Below, piece after piece: positions 46,452-57,419 of a DNA stretch of 64,000 nucleotides. The notes beneath the pieces are model-generated. The model saw nothing but the letters and a program-made list of their open reading frames with translations. It did not search any database and had not been told where the DNA came from. Position numbers and translations under genes: made by a program. Numbering within the stretch: position 1 is the first letter of the stretch; each line of letters begins with the position of its first letter. Source of the DNA: Stereocaulon alpinum (taxonomy: Eukaryota > Ascomycota > Lecanoromycetes > Lecanorales > Stereocaulaceae). The stretch is taken from contig JAEUBA010000009.1 of the NCBI GenBank assembly GCA_018257865.1, positions 550,008-614,007 of the forward strand. The letters run 5' to 3'.

Positions 46452-46968
46452 GACCTACGGCTGACTCAACAAGTTCTGGCAAGCCTTGATCACTATCTCA
46501 GTATGAAGACGATCAATAAGATCCGAGGGTTCTCATGGTTGACTAAGAAAAATCTTTATTCGTCCTGAGTACTCCTGGTCTAGCCTGATCATAGATGCCG
46601 CTATCGCTACGCTTCTTCAGACTTCTTTCATTACTAAAAACTAAGTCCATGTCAAACCTAACACAACCATGGCATTCGAGACCATTGTATCGACCCCGAA
46701 ATTTGACATTCCTATGTTTGCAGCATCAACCCAAGTTTACATCCACAGATGACGAAATGACCGGAAATACTCCCTATCGCTGTTACCGAAATTCCCTTAA
46801 TGGCGGTTTGAACGGCACCCGTCGAGTTGAAAGAAAGCAAAGTAGCAAATCGCCTCATTCAGCCAAGTCTAACGAAACTAGAACCCGCCGATTTCGACTG
46901 CCATAAATATCACAGCTACAAGGCTATTCCTCTATCTCTCAAACGTACTGATGCCTTTAGTAGCAGAG
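46452..46968. other. intergenic after HET gene
   Basis: 517 bp; nothing supported. Confidence 0.35.
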
Positions 46969-47608
46969 CTAGAACTTGATTTCGCCGATCCCCCCACTCG
47001 ATCCTGCGTTGGTAGCACTGGATACAACGGCCTGAGCGCTCGTCGTCCGACTGGAAGTACTATACGTTGCAATAGGAGATGTCCCGGAGCCGGAGCCGGA
47101 GCCAGATCCACCAGCAGGCACACCGAGACAGACGCCCTCTCTGTTGCCACAGATTTGCCCGTACTGACAATACCAGCTACATCCATCCACAGGCACGCAT
47201 AGCTTTTGGGGCTTGGTACTGCCACCGCCACTACCACTGCCAGAGCCCTGGGGTTCGTCAGTGTGCATCGTTCGCAACAGACTCGTTGATGTATTGTGGG
47301 AGGGATCGAAGTGCAATAAGAGGAATGAGGGAATGCAGACTGGGGATACCAACACTGTTCGACGAACCAGATCTCTCGCAGTCATAGCCGTTGCTTGTCG
47401 TGCTGGCTACGCATTGCATGCCAATACCGCAGCAGGTGCTGTCTAAGCATCAGGCGTCACCTGCGATGCAATAGCTGCTAAGGCCATAGACTGCGCAGGA
47501 AACGCCTGTCTGATCTGTGCTGGTAAGGGAGGGTATGCTTGAGGTGAGAGCTTGTACATGGACAAAGGCGCATATATGGCTAAGAAGTGCCAAGCTAAAG
47601 GGCAACAT
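46969..47608 (-). pseudogene. broken Cys-rich secreted/cell-wall-like protein
   Basis: From an ATG at 47608 the minus strand reads a signal-peptide-like MLPFSLALLSHICAFVHVQA, then a Cys-rich module (TGVSCAVYGLSSYCIAGDA; CLDSTCCGIGMQCVASTT; GYDC) and Ser. A TGA at 47450-47452 interrupts this frame inside the Cys module. A later segment in another frame continues with Gly/Ser linkers around a second module, KLCVPVDGCSWYC and QYGQICGNREGVCLG, and ends GGIGEIKF. A phase-0 intron (from gttggt after NS to cccag before GSGSG) would join the two modules, but no plausible intron removes the TGA. Layout resembles fungal Cys-rich wall proteins with Gly/Ser linkers, though no GPI tail is seen. I read it as a decayed gene; an unusual splice or sequence error is possible. 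Confidence 0.4.
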
Positions 47609-48679
47609 CTTCGAATTTGACATGAGTGCTAAGGCTTCATTCGTCGTTGGAGTTAAGAGAGATCAAGAATGTTGGAAGTGACGGGAGGTGCTTCTCTTTA
47701 TTATGAGGGTCTACTGACCCTCAGCCTCACTTCCACCACCGGCTGCTCTTGGCCTTCTGCTGCCTCTGCTCCAGCTGAGCTATAGTCATACTGTTGATGT
47801 GAACATTCAAGCTCGGAAGGGTAAGGCTTCAAGGATAGTGGCCTTGGAAAATACCCTCCTTCCTATGCATTGACAACCACAGGACTCCTCGGGCGGATTT
47901 CATGGTAGGCGCTTAGCAGCTTCAAGCCAATGATGCCACCCAAGATCTCGCTTCGTTGCACGGAAGCGGTATAAAAGCTCCCTCGCAACTAGCATGATAT
48001 CTGCCCGAAGTGTCCTTACCCTGTACACATGCTGTCTGATAACCGTGACCGACCAAACGCGGCTGAGACGGACCTATATTGCACCAAAGAGGGGAAGCCA
48101 AGAGACACCAATATTGCCAAGGGAGCCTTGGTGTTGACTCTTGGCAGACCCTGGCATTACCCTTACGAGTGAGGCCGAAAACAAAGGGGTCACATGTGCC
48201 GTTAGACTGTCTGGAAATCAGGAAGGAAGGGGATTTTTCCGCGTGGGACTGTGTATTCAGCAGGACGGATGATTGTTGCTGCAATTGTTGGTGCTGAGTT
48301 CACACAACGCTATAAACTCTCGTTACAGTTCGCGTATTCGACAGAAGAGCAGGATTGTTGCAACAGAAGAGACAGTGGTCGTTGTGTGTTCTTTCGGTGC
48401 ATGCTACAAGGAACGGAAGAAATGCATGGAACACCGCACAGCATTGACAAAGGTATACTAAGTCCTCAATCGGAAAGGGGAAGCCCTGGACTCAGATTTG
48501 AGGCCTCTGCAGGTCAAAACTGTATCCTACCAGTGAGGGCCACACATTTGAAGCACTCGTCTCGCACTCTACTTGGGTCAAGGTAGTCAATGTTGCTAGT
48601 CAGATAATCTAGCTATCCTCCCACCACTCGGATCCTAAAGAAGTTTGCTCGCCCTCCTTCACCATCTCCAACGAACAAT
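47609..48679. other. intergenic, no gene recognised
   Basis: 1.07 kb with short overlapping frames on both strands and no domain signal. Confidence 0.35.
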
Positions 48680-49246
48680 CTACCTTTCTTGTTCTCTTTT
48701 CCTCTTCTCCTTCCCCTTCCCCTTGCCCTTCTCCTCGACCTTGTCTTCTTTCTCCAGCTGTCTCTGAAGCCACGCTGGTCTAAGCTCAGGATGTAATTTC
48801 CAGCATCGTTCCTTGCCATGGCCGACCTTCCCACACTCTGTGCAACGCGGCTTCGTGGAGAGTTCTGGATGTAAAAGCGGACAATTGTCTTCATCGTGCC
48901 TGTGCTGCTTACACCCGGTACAGTATTGTCCTTTTCCCTTCTCGAAACTTGCGGGCCGATCTCCTTCACCCTGTTGGCCAAATACTTCCGTACGTGCATC
49001 ACGATCCTTCTTGACCACAACCTCCTCTTCTAATAGCCATTCTCTTACTGTATTGGCATTGAGTTTGGGCATGAGACTGAGCAGCTGCGTTGTCTCTTTG
49101 AATCTCTCTTCGGAAAGAGACATAATTAGGCGGTGGAGGCTACGTCGATCTGGATTGGGGACCCATTCGGCAGTTTCGACTTCTTCGTTGAGGTGCTTGA
49201 GGCGACTCACGCGGCGATCCTGGATTGAGCGAGCTTCTTCTGCCAT
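48680..49246 (-). CDS. two CCHC zinc-knuckle protein, gag-like
   Basis: Single exon, 188 aa. The first 90 residues are helical and charged (RLIMSLSEERFKETTQLLSL, EWLLEEEVVVKKDRD). Two retroviral-type zinc knuckles follow with perfect C-x2-C-x4-H-x4-C spacing: CTGCKQHRHDEDNC and CTECGKVGHGKERC. Each is followed by a similar unit (PLLHPELSTKP; WKLHPELRPAW), so the knuckle region is an internal duplication. The end is Lys/Glu-rich. CCHC knuckles bind single-stranded nucleic acid. The size and helical region before the knuckles recall a gag protein, but there is no protease, integrase or reverse transcriptase nearby and no LTR seen, so it may be a domesticated or residual gag, or a cellular RNA-binding protein. 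Confidence 0.65.
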   Translation of the reverse strand: MAEEARSIQDRRVSRLKHLNEEVETAEWVPNPDRRSLHRLIMSLSEERFKETTQLLSLMPKLNANTVREWLLEEEVVVKKDRDARTEVFGQQGEGDRPASFEKGKGQYCTGCKQHRHDEDNCPLLHPELSTKPRCTECGKVGHGKERCWKLHPELRPAWLQRQLEKEDKVEEKGKGKGKEKRKREQER

Positions 49247-51739
49247 TCTGATCGGTTTCGTGGCTTGAGATAGGGTTTGTGGGTACTGAAATGTTGTTTG
49301 AGTGACTGCGTGTCGTTGGGCGTAGTTATTTCAGGGATGTCCAGTGTTCTACACCAGTACATTTGTTGCTCGAACCACTACCTTGATGATTGACGCCAAC
49401 CTCGTTCCTCCACCGGGCTGTGTTGCTAGATTGTAACGTCAGTGCTTCCAAAAGGACTGATAACACAAAGCTGCTATTCACTTTCTGATAGTGGTATTGC
49501 CCCACTACGGCCCTACTGCAGCAAAAGGACTGATAACACAAAGCTGCTATTCACTTTCTGATAGCTGTGTTGCCCCACTACAGCCCTACTGCAGCAAAAA
49601 GGATTGATAACATAAACCTGCTATTCACTTTCTGATAGCTGTGTTGCCCCACTACAGCCCCACTGCACCATGTCATAGCCAAATACAAAACAATAGTCCG
49701 ATGCTACGATAATCGTCGGGCGCTCGTGTTAAAATCGACCCTACCATGCTACGATTGCTCTCAATTGGATAGTCCAGGTTGATGATTTTTGCTCTGTCGA
49801 TAAGCTGCTTCCAAAGCACGTTCCTGGCCATGAAATCGCGGCTGGATGATCCGAGGAGAGTACCAGCTATTTCTTTGCCAATCCTAATTCCGTCATCCTG
49901 TGCTTTGACGAAGATAGTCAATGAGACCTACAATGTTAATACAAATCCCACGCGCCTCCAACATCAACTGGTCCCCACGGCAATATTTCCCTTCCCAATC
50001 GGCACCCCTATCAGGAAGACATTGAAATGGACTTCCGAGTACCTTCCTGCCATTATATTAACCTGCACGAGTTCGGAGAGGCTCTCTACCGCCCAGCGAT
50101 AAGTGAAACCTGTCTTGGCTGGGTCAAGCCCATAACATGTCAACTAGAGCGCGCTATCGTAAGGCGTTGGCAGAGAAGGCTAGATTGGCTCGACAGTTTG
50201 ATCTCTAGAAAATGAGGCAATGTAGAGTAAGCTATTGGTGATGGTCATGAATATATCATCTAGCGTCATTGATTTGCCGGTCCAGAGAGTTCGAAAGAAG
50301 TGTTAAAGCATTGACTTTCTTTTCCATGGGAGTATTGAGAAAAGAGTTCACAGCTACTGAGCTCATGGCAGCTAGATATAGAAATGATATGGATGTAAGA
50401 CTCCGCATATGGGCTGATAAGAATTTCTCCTTTTCACCTTCTCCTTCTCTGGGTGAGGTACGATAAAGCCATCCCGAGATCATCCGGTCAATACTGCAGC
50501 ATAGCAGACTTCCTTGACACAAATAAAATGTGAAGCGCGGTGTTGGTGACGTTTTGTAAATGTATGGAGGTATCTTGCGCCGTTTCAAACGTTCGGAACT
50601 TAGTTCTGTCGTGCCAATCAAACTCACCGCATAGGCCATTGCTGACTTGCTAGGCGTCAATCGACAACCCAAGAAGTGCCAACAGCAAGACTGTGGAAGA
50701 CAGTTCTCCGTTCAGTACCGGTATCAGTAGGACCTCTGAAGACCTCAAGATACTGCCCAGATATGCTTTTTAAGCAGCGATTGGACTTCAATCGAATGTC
50801 ATTATGCATGATTATATAGGTGATAGGTGATACGTCCGGACAGTCTCTTAGTGAAGAGTATGTCTTTTGGTGCATACACGTTCCGGAAGAAGGAGACTGA
50901 TTCCAAAAAGGAGAGACAGTGATTACGAGACTGACGAAACAACCACCATGTTGTACCTAGCTCCTCCCTTGCTTTGCTTCTCTCCCGCTTGCATGCTGAA
51001 CACATTCGTTTGAGAAATTATCGTTCGCTACCGAATGATGATTACCACTTGTGACGGATAGTCGAGTGCTTTGGCACAATTCTACGTCTGATGAATCAAG
51101 GTCAAGGATTATCTGGCTGCGATGACATATAGAACATAGACTGGATAATCCGTACGACTGAGGGCTGTTTGCATCAATCGGGCCGGTCTGATTACTCTGC
51201 CGAATTCTTCGAGTCCTTGATCAATCCAAGCTCTGCTGGTCATACTACTATGTTGGTCTGCAATGAATGGGTCAGATGGAAAGTGGTTTGCAGCTGAACT
51301 TCCAAGAGTGTTTATTGAAGACGCTAAAGCACCCCTGAGGCCGATCCCTGTCAGCGTCCCGACCCTATATCCCTAGGCACTGGCACTACGTCCTACCTTG
51401 GGCTAGCCCGACCCCAGGATGCCAATTATGGGGGAGGCGAAAACTAAAAGGTCACTCTGTCGTGCACTTACAGGTAAAACATGTCTTTGGCAATAGTATG
51501 CTTGGTAAATGTCACTGCATGTTCGCTGTCTAGCAAAATTTCATAAGTCCAGTACGAATGTTGAGGTCGGTTCAATTAAATGTTCTGTTCTCAATGCTTA
51601 TGAAAAGACCACTATTGTGGATTTGGCTTAGTTACGTATATGCATGATGACAACGGAGTTGGGGGCCGGTGGTTGCGAGTAATTACCTGGTATTTCTTGC
51701 AAGGACCCACATTGAACCACAGCCCAGTCATTGTTGGTT
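49247..51739. other. gene-poor stretch with repeat
   Basis: 2.5 kb between the zinc-knuckle gene and the HeLo gene. Besides the 73-bp repeat it contains only short frames (for example 49673-49921 minus, 50027-50215 plus) with no splice continuity or recognisable product. Confidence 0.4.
49450..49668. repeat. 73-bp tandem repeat, three copies
   Basis: Three consecutive copies of a 73-74 bp unit start at about 49450, 49523 and 49597. Each contains gctattcactttctgatag and a cccactac ... actgca end. Copies 2 and 3 agree better with each other at tagctgtgttgccccactac than with copy 1. No coding frame runs through. It lies 200 bp upstream of the zinc-knuckle gene start. Confidence 0.85.
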
Positions 51740-53728
51740 ATGGATCCGATTACAGCTGCCGGCATCAGCCTCAGCGTTGCTTCGCTGGCTCTGCAGACAT
51801 TTGCAGGATGCGTCAAAGGTATTCACCTAGTCAAACCCAGTCCGCGACCCGCATGACATATCTCATGGGCCTTAGGTTACCAACTCTTCTCCGAAGCCAA
51901 GGACATGCCTGCGCGGTATCAGCATCTCCGGGTCCGATTACGGATCGAGGAAACACGCCTTTTGAACTGGGGACAGAAGGTTGGCTTGGAGCAGGAACGG
52001 CTTGACAACCCAAGTCGTACACTGCTACAGAATGGCGAGCTCATCATAAAGGTTATGCTGGAAATGCAAGCACTCTTCAAAGAGACTACACACATTGTCG
52101 ACGTGTTCAACCCATATATCCAAGAGCCGGCGGTAGAGATAGGTACCAGCGAGGCTACGTTCGACAAGCGAGTACCAAAACCGCAGAACTCAATGCTCGA
52201 GAAGACTTTGAAGTTCTTTGAGAAGATATCTCAGACCAAGGTTCGATTAACTTGGGCAATGATAAAAAAGGACAAATTTGGAAGTCTTATCGAGAAGCTC
52301 ATTGGGTATAATACCTATATAGAGGGTATGCTGGACAGATCGGCAATGGAGCATCTCCATTTCATGCAGCAGCAGACATACATGGCAATGCTACAGCTCA
52401 ATAGCAGCGTGGCCGAGCTAAAGGAAATCTCGATGGCAATGCAACTCAAGACTCCAAACACAACTTCCGGCAATGGCTCAATAAGTAGCTCTCACAGGTC
52501 CCACGACAGTCCCGAAACAGACGGCGACCACGCCAGCTTCGCCCGCCTGGCGGACTTCAAAGCCCAACAAATATTCCTCGACAGTGGACCTCCAGACATC
52601 CAACCTATAACAAGCATGGAAGTCGATGTCGAAGAGTCCGATGATGAGACGCGCTCAGAAGGGTTCTATCAATCCACTAATGTCTGGATCGAGTGGAAGC
52701 GCTACCCTGTGGACGTCAACCCTCACTCAGAGCAGAACGAGACCATCGAAAACCGCATCAAGAAGCTCGCCATCCTCCTGGGCTCAGATCGCAAGCCAGA
52801 ACAGTTCGGCGCTCCACATTGCATTGGCTACTTCAATGACGAGTCCGAAGATCGCTACGGCTTCCTGTATCAGAAACCAGAGGACGTACCGCCTACGTAA
52901 GTACTGATTGTACACTCTTCATCCCAAATTCGACGTAACGTCACCTTATAAGACATACATACTCCCCAAGCACCCAAGCCTCCACCCTTCCACAAACCCG
53001 TCAAACTCCCCTCCTCCCACCAACCAAGCCCCACTAACCCCACCCCCCACAGCACCAAACCAACCTCCCTCCACGACCTCCTAACCCCCACCAGCAAACC
53101 CTCCCTAACCGCCCGCATAACCCTCGCCCACGCCATATCCCGCTGCCTAATGTACCTGCACTCCGTAGACTGGCTGCACAAAGGCCTCCGCTCCTCCAAC
53201 ATAATATTCTTCACGCCCCCCTCCCAAACCCCCGCCTACCACGAGCCCATAATCGCAGGCTTCGAATACGCACGCCCGAGCCTCCCCGAAGAAGAAACCG
53301 ATCGGCCGCCACAGCACTCCAAGAACGACATCTATCGGCATCCAGCTACGCTGACGGGTAGGGTTGGACCGCGGTCGCAAAAGAGTCATGATGTTTATAG
53401 CTTGGGGGTTGTTTTGGTGGAGATAGCGTATTGGCGGCGGATTGATGAGGTGTTGGATATACCTGATTTGGATGTGCCTAAGTTATTGAAGAAAGCCGTG
53501 GCGAGCATTAGGAAGGTGAGGGAGAGATTGCTTGAAGAGACTTTTCTGCGAGACCTTGAGAATGATGTGGGAGAAGTGTATGGGGCTGCTGTGCGGAGAT
53601 GTTTGGCTGGGGGGAAGGAGCTCGGCATCCCGACAGGTGCTAGTGAGGAGAACTCGGATGTTGGAGCGATGATGCAGTCGGTGTTCTCTGAGGAGATTGT
53701 GAACAAGCTTGGCGAGATCAAGATCTGA
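51740..53728 (+). CDS. HeLo-domain protein with C-terminal pseudokinase
   Basis: Three exons: 51740-51818, 51876-52896 and 53053-53728, 591 aa. The N-terminus MDPITAAGISLSVASLALQT is the hallmark start of HeLo (HET-S/LopB-type) domains, followed by CVKGYQLFSEAKDMP and RIEETRLLNWGQKVGL; the helical bundle extends to about residue 200. A Ser/Asp-rich linker leads to a kinase-like C-terminus: ITLAHAISRCLMYLHSVDWL, HKGLRSSNIIFF, and SHDVYSLGVVLVEIAYW. The catalytic loop reads HKGLRSSN in place of HRDxKxxN and the DFG position reads AGFEY, so both catalytic aspartates are missing: a pseudokinase. HeLo domains can permeabilise membranes in fungal programmed cell death; the C-terminal part probably controls this. 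Exon 3 switches from C-rich to G-rich. It is convergent with the kinase-ankyrin gene 220 bp away. Confidence 0.88.
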
Positions 53729-53948
53729 AATTGCTGGTGCCGCAAATGTCAATCTTTTTGGATAGGCTTAGTGGGATCAAGTTTTGGTAAAGAGTTCTCT
53801 GGTGACGGGAAGGGCTGTAAAGCGGTTTATGATGACTATACGACATTATGTACAGCCAGCTAATAATCGATACCCAACAAGATAGCGAGACATTGCAGGA
53901 ATATCATATTAATGGCACAGGGAAGTAACAGCGAGCAATGGCAACCTT

Positions 53949-56900
53949 TCATCTTTCTTCATCCCCTTCACAGTCGTTGGGGGTTGTCATCTTACGAGTT
54001 TTCTTTTTGCCTTTTTTCAATCCCTTCACTTTCGATAGCGTATGCTGCACGTCCGCCAGAGTTTTTGCCATCTCGGTGTCTTCAACTGCCTCTTCACTGC
54101 CTTTCAAGGCGACTTTCTTGGACCTCCTCTTTGGGCTCTTGGGTCGTTTTACTCGAGCTTGTGCCTCTATTCCACTCTCCAAGTACGTCACAATGTCCAT
54201 GTATCCTCCCTTTCTAGCCTCGATTAACGCCGTCGTGCCTCGGGCTCCTGCACCATGGACAATAGGAAAGCTCCTCGCTGAGACATCCGCGCCGTAAGTG
54301 ACAAGCGCTTGCACAATGTCCATGTTACCAGCTTTGGAAGCCTTCTGCAAAGGAGTCCATCTTCCTGACAAGACCCGACCAGCTGCATTAGGGTCTGCTC
54401 CGTGCGCTAAGAGAATTTCGACAATTTGAGTTCTATTCCCGACACAGGCGTCATACAGGATTGATTGTTCATCAATTCGGTTCTCGACATCGATGTCGTC
54501 ACGGCAAGTTTCGAGGAGGAATTTGCAGATCTCGATATGGTTCATCAAGGACGCCACACGAAGTGCCGTCTTTCCCTCCGCTGTTTTGAGATCCGGCGCT
54601 GCTCTGAGGGTGTTGACAAGGTATTGAATGGTCTCTAGCTGGTTGGAGTAGGCTGCATCGACGATGGCGGTACGCCGCTTCTTGCGATTGAGCCTGGCGC
54701 CGGCGTCCACTAGGATCTTGAGTGCCCAAGTGTATCCATACATTGCTGCTCGACTTAGGAGGTTGCTTCCATCTTGAGTCTCGTAGTCCAGATTTGCGCC
54801 AGAGTTGACCATCAACTTGAACAATGCCTGGTATTCTTCACCCCAGTCTAGAACGCTGAGAATTGGACTGGTTCCTTCAGCATCCACATAAGTCCATGCA
54901 TCGAGTCGAAACCCGTTTCTGAGCAACATCTCCACCAACGCAGTGACATCCTGAAGGGTCGCTGTTGAAACGAGGTCATAGCAATCTTCATAATTCGTAC
55001 TCAGACAAATCATGAACGACATGTCACTCTTAATGTCGTCGAGTAAGTGAGATGGCTTGGTCCAACTTAATGGACCGAGCTTCGGCAGGTTATTCCTAAA
55101 GCCAATGGTTTGCCAGCCTCGTAAGTTTTGCATGTCGCTGCTGACTCTTCTGCCGTCTGGACAGGAGGGACTTTCTACTGTCAACATGGCTGTAGGCCGT
55201 TCCCCTGGTATAAGCGCAGATGAGGAGAGCCTGCGAGACCTGGAAGCTTGCAACGCAGCAGTCATTTCTGCAGCCAATTGCTCGGGACTGGCCAAAGCGC
55301 CGCCTGTTCCAGGCTTCTGTAGCCCTCCCATCAGATCCAACGCAACATCAGTACCTATTTGGGAATTCTTGCCCGTGTATACCCCTTGTGTATGGTCTTC
55401 AACCTCAAGTCCTTGCTCAGCTCGAGATTCGAAGGACGCCCTAGCTCCAGCTGTTGGTTGCTTAGCGCACTCAGCATCCATTGTCCGTGGAGTTTCGCAG
55501 CGCATGGGAGGGTCTGAATGACTATCGCGACTTCTGACTGCCTCTCGGCTGTGCTTCCTGGAAAAAGAAGGGTAAGGCAGGTTCATATTGGGTGTAAGGA
55601 ATGAGGTTGCGGTAGGGAGTTGTTCTAAATCTGCTGCAGGGGCATCAGGTTTACCCATTGGTTCCCGAAATGCTATCTGAATAGCTGGAGTAGAGTCGTC
55701 CGAGACATTACGAGCGATAGGAGCGATAGGAGTACCATGAATATCCAAGCCAGACTTCACGTCAAGTGACTTAGTGGATTTATCAGTTGAGGGCGAAGAT
55801 GTGCACGGCGACACAAGTCCAGCATCATTTCTGTCGGACCAGATGTCATCATTAGATTCACTGCCAACGGAAGAGACCGTATCGTCACCGTCAGCCCGGC
55901 AGTCCCCACAGAAATGATGCACCTCGTCGGTCGTGATGCTAGCGAACCTTGCGATTCCGGTACACAATTCGTCGGCAGAGGGTCGAGACTTAGGATCAAA
56001 CTGCATCATGCCCGCAGTCCACTCGAGAAGAAAATTGTCATATTTTTCACCGAGGTTGCAGAGATCTTGCGACCAGCTAGCGATCGCTGGTAAGCACTCA
56101 TGGAATTTATAACTATCATTAATTCTTTTGAATTGTTGTCGCATTGCGGCGACGGTCCGACCTTTAAGCACAGTTGTCATCTCGAGGAAGACACAGCCAA
56201 GCGACCAGATGTCTGACGATTGGTTCCGCGGTCTGTAGTTGGCAACCTCTGGAGCACAATAGATCCAGCTTTTGCCGGTATCTTCAGTGGTTGTGCCCCT
56301 TCCGAGAGGTTCCCAGTCAAGGGCTATGCCAAAATCCGCTAGATATATACATTCGTTTTTGACAAGGATGTTCTCCGGTTTGATATCACGATGACGGATC
56401 TCGGAACTGTGGAGATACTGAAGGCCCTTCGCAAGACAACCATAAAATGTACGCAGTGTGTCCAAGTATCTGGGATCATCCGGTACCAGGTTGTAGAAGG
56501 AGGCCAAGTTGCAATCTGCGACAGGCGACATGATCAGACCGAAATACTTAGAGTCCGAGTAACTTGCTACCTGTGTGGCTTTTAGTGTAGGCTTGGAGAT
56601 TAGTGATTAGATCAGACTGACCAATTCGATACAGTGATGGTGCTTAATTTTTTTGAGAACTTGTAATTCGTTCTTGAAGCTTTCAATCTCAGCTTTGCTT
56701 TCTCCCTTGCTTCTCCGAAATCGTTTCCTCGCAAATTCCCGGCGGCTGAATGGACTAAACAGCTTGTCGACGGTGGCGTAACCTCCTACACCGAGTCTCT
56801 CTCTGACCTCGAAAGGGAACGTGTCTTCTCGGCCGAAGTGCGCATGCATCGTGGTCCCATTCTTCTCGAGGTCCACTCCCTTCGTCAGGACAAGCGCTTG

Positions 56901-57419
56901 AACTTCTAGGAATTTGGCATGCAGGGACGGGCTGAGGAACTTCCGTACTTGAGCTGCGCTGAAAGGGAACCATACATCGCTGATACCCATTTCCAAGACA
57001 GCATCGAGGATCTGGAGTTGACCAATTGTGCGAAGAACAGCATAGAGCCTCGGTACCTCACTCTCCGCATTCCTTTGTAGGTCTTTTAAGCAACGGGATA
57101 TATCGTGGATGTCCGCATCGGAGTAACAAGTGCGAGGCCCGTTTGCCGTTGTGAAAAAGTCTGCCAACTTGGACAGCTTTCCTTGAGAAAGGGTGATGCT
57201 CCTTGGCGGGAGAGTAGGACGGTCGAGTACCGAGGATATGGACGAGGAGGATTGCACACTTTCGAACGGGTTATCCGACTCCATTGGTGAGAAAGATGGC
57301 AGGGATCCAGACTCCGAGAAGAGGCTGCCCGGGGAGACCGGGGCGCCGTCGCCTTCTGGCCCATCTTCATCCGGATGCTCAGGGAGTTGGTGGAAGTTGT
57401 TCGTGACTTCGTGAGCCAT
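53949..57419 (-). CDS. Ser/Thr kinase with C-terminal ankyrin repeats
   Basis: Two exons: 56622-57419 and 53949-56570, intron 51 nt, 1139 aa. The N-terminal 200 residues are Ser/Pro-rich then helical. The kinase starts at about 205 (ERLGVGGYATVDKLF, FARKRFRRS) and is catalytically complete: IRHRDIKPENILV, LADFGIALD, IYCAPEVANY and SSDIWSLGCVFLEM. A linker of about 300 residues is polar. From about 790, ankyrin repeats follow: QDGSNLLSRAAMYGYTWAL, EGKTALRVASLMNHIEICKF, VEILLAHGADPNAAG, WTPLQKASKAGNMDIVQALV and ARGTTALIEARKGGYMDIVT. The C-terminus is Lys/Arg-rich (KRPKSPKRRSKK), a likely nuclear signal or nucleic-acid contact. Such kinase-ankyrin proteins are expanded in Pezizomycotina accessory regions; the substrate is unknown. 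The pairing with a HeLo-pseudokinase next door is suggestive only. Confidence 0.9.

Noticed and set aside
47080..47110. Short GGAGCC triplet repeat as a separate repeat feature
   Set aside because: It encodes the Gly/Ser linker of the broken Cys-rich gene and is too short to annotate on its own.
50256..50672. 138-codon minus-strand frame in the gene-poor stretch
   Set aside because: Composition is irregular, no domain or splice continuity, and it is overlapped by equally open frames.
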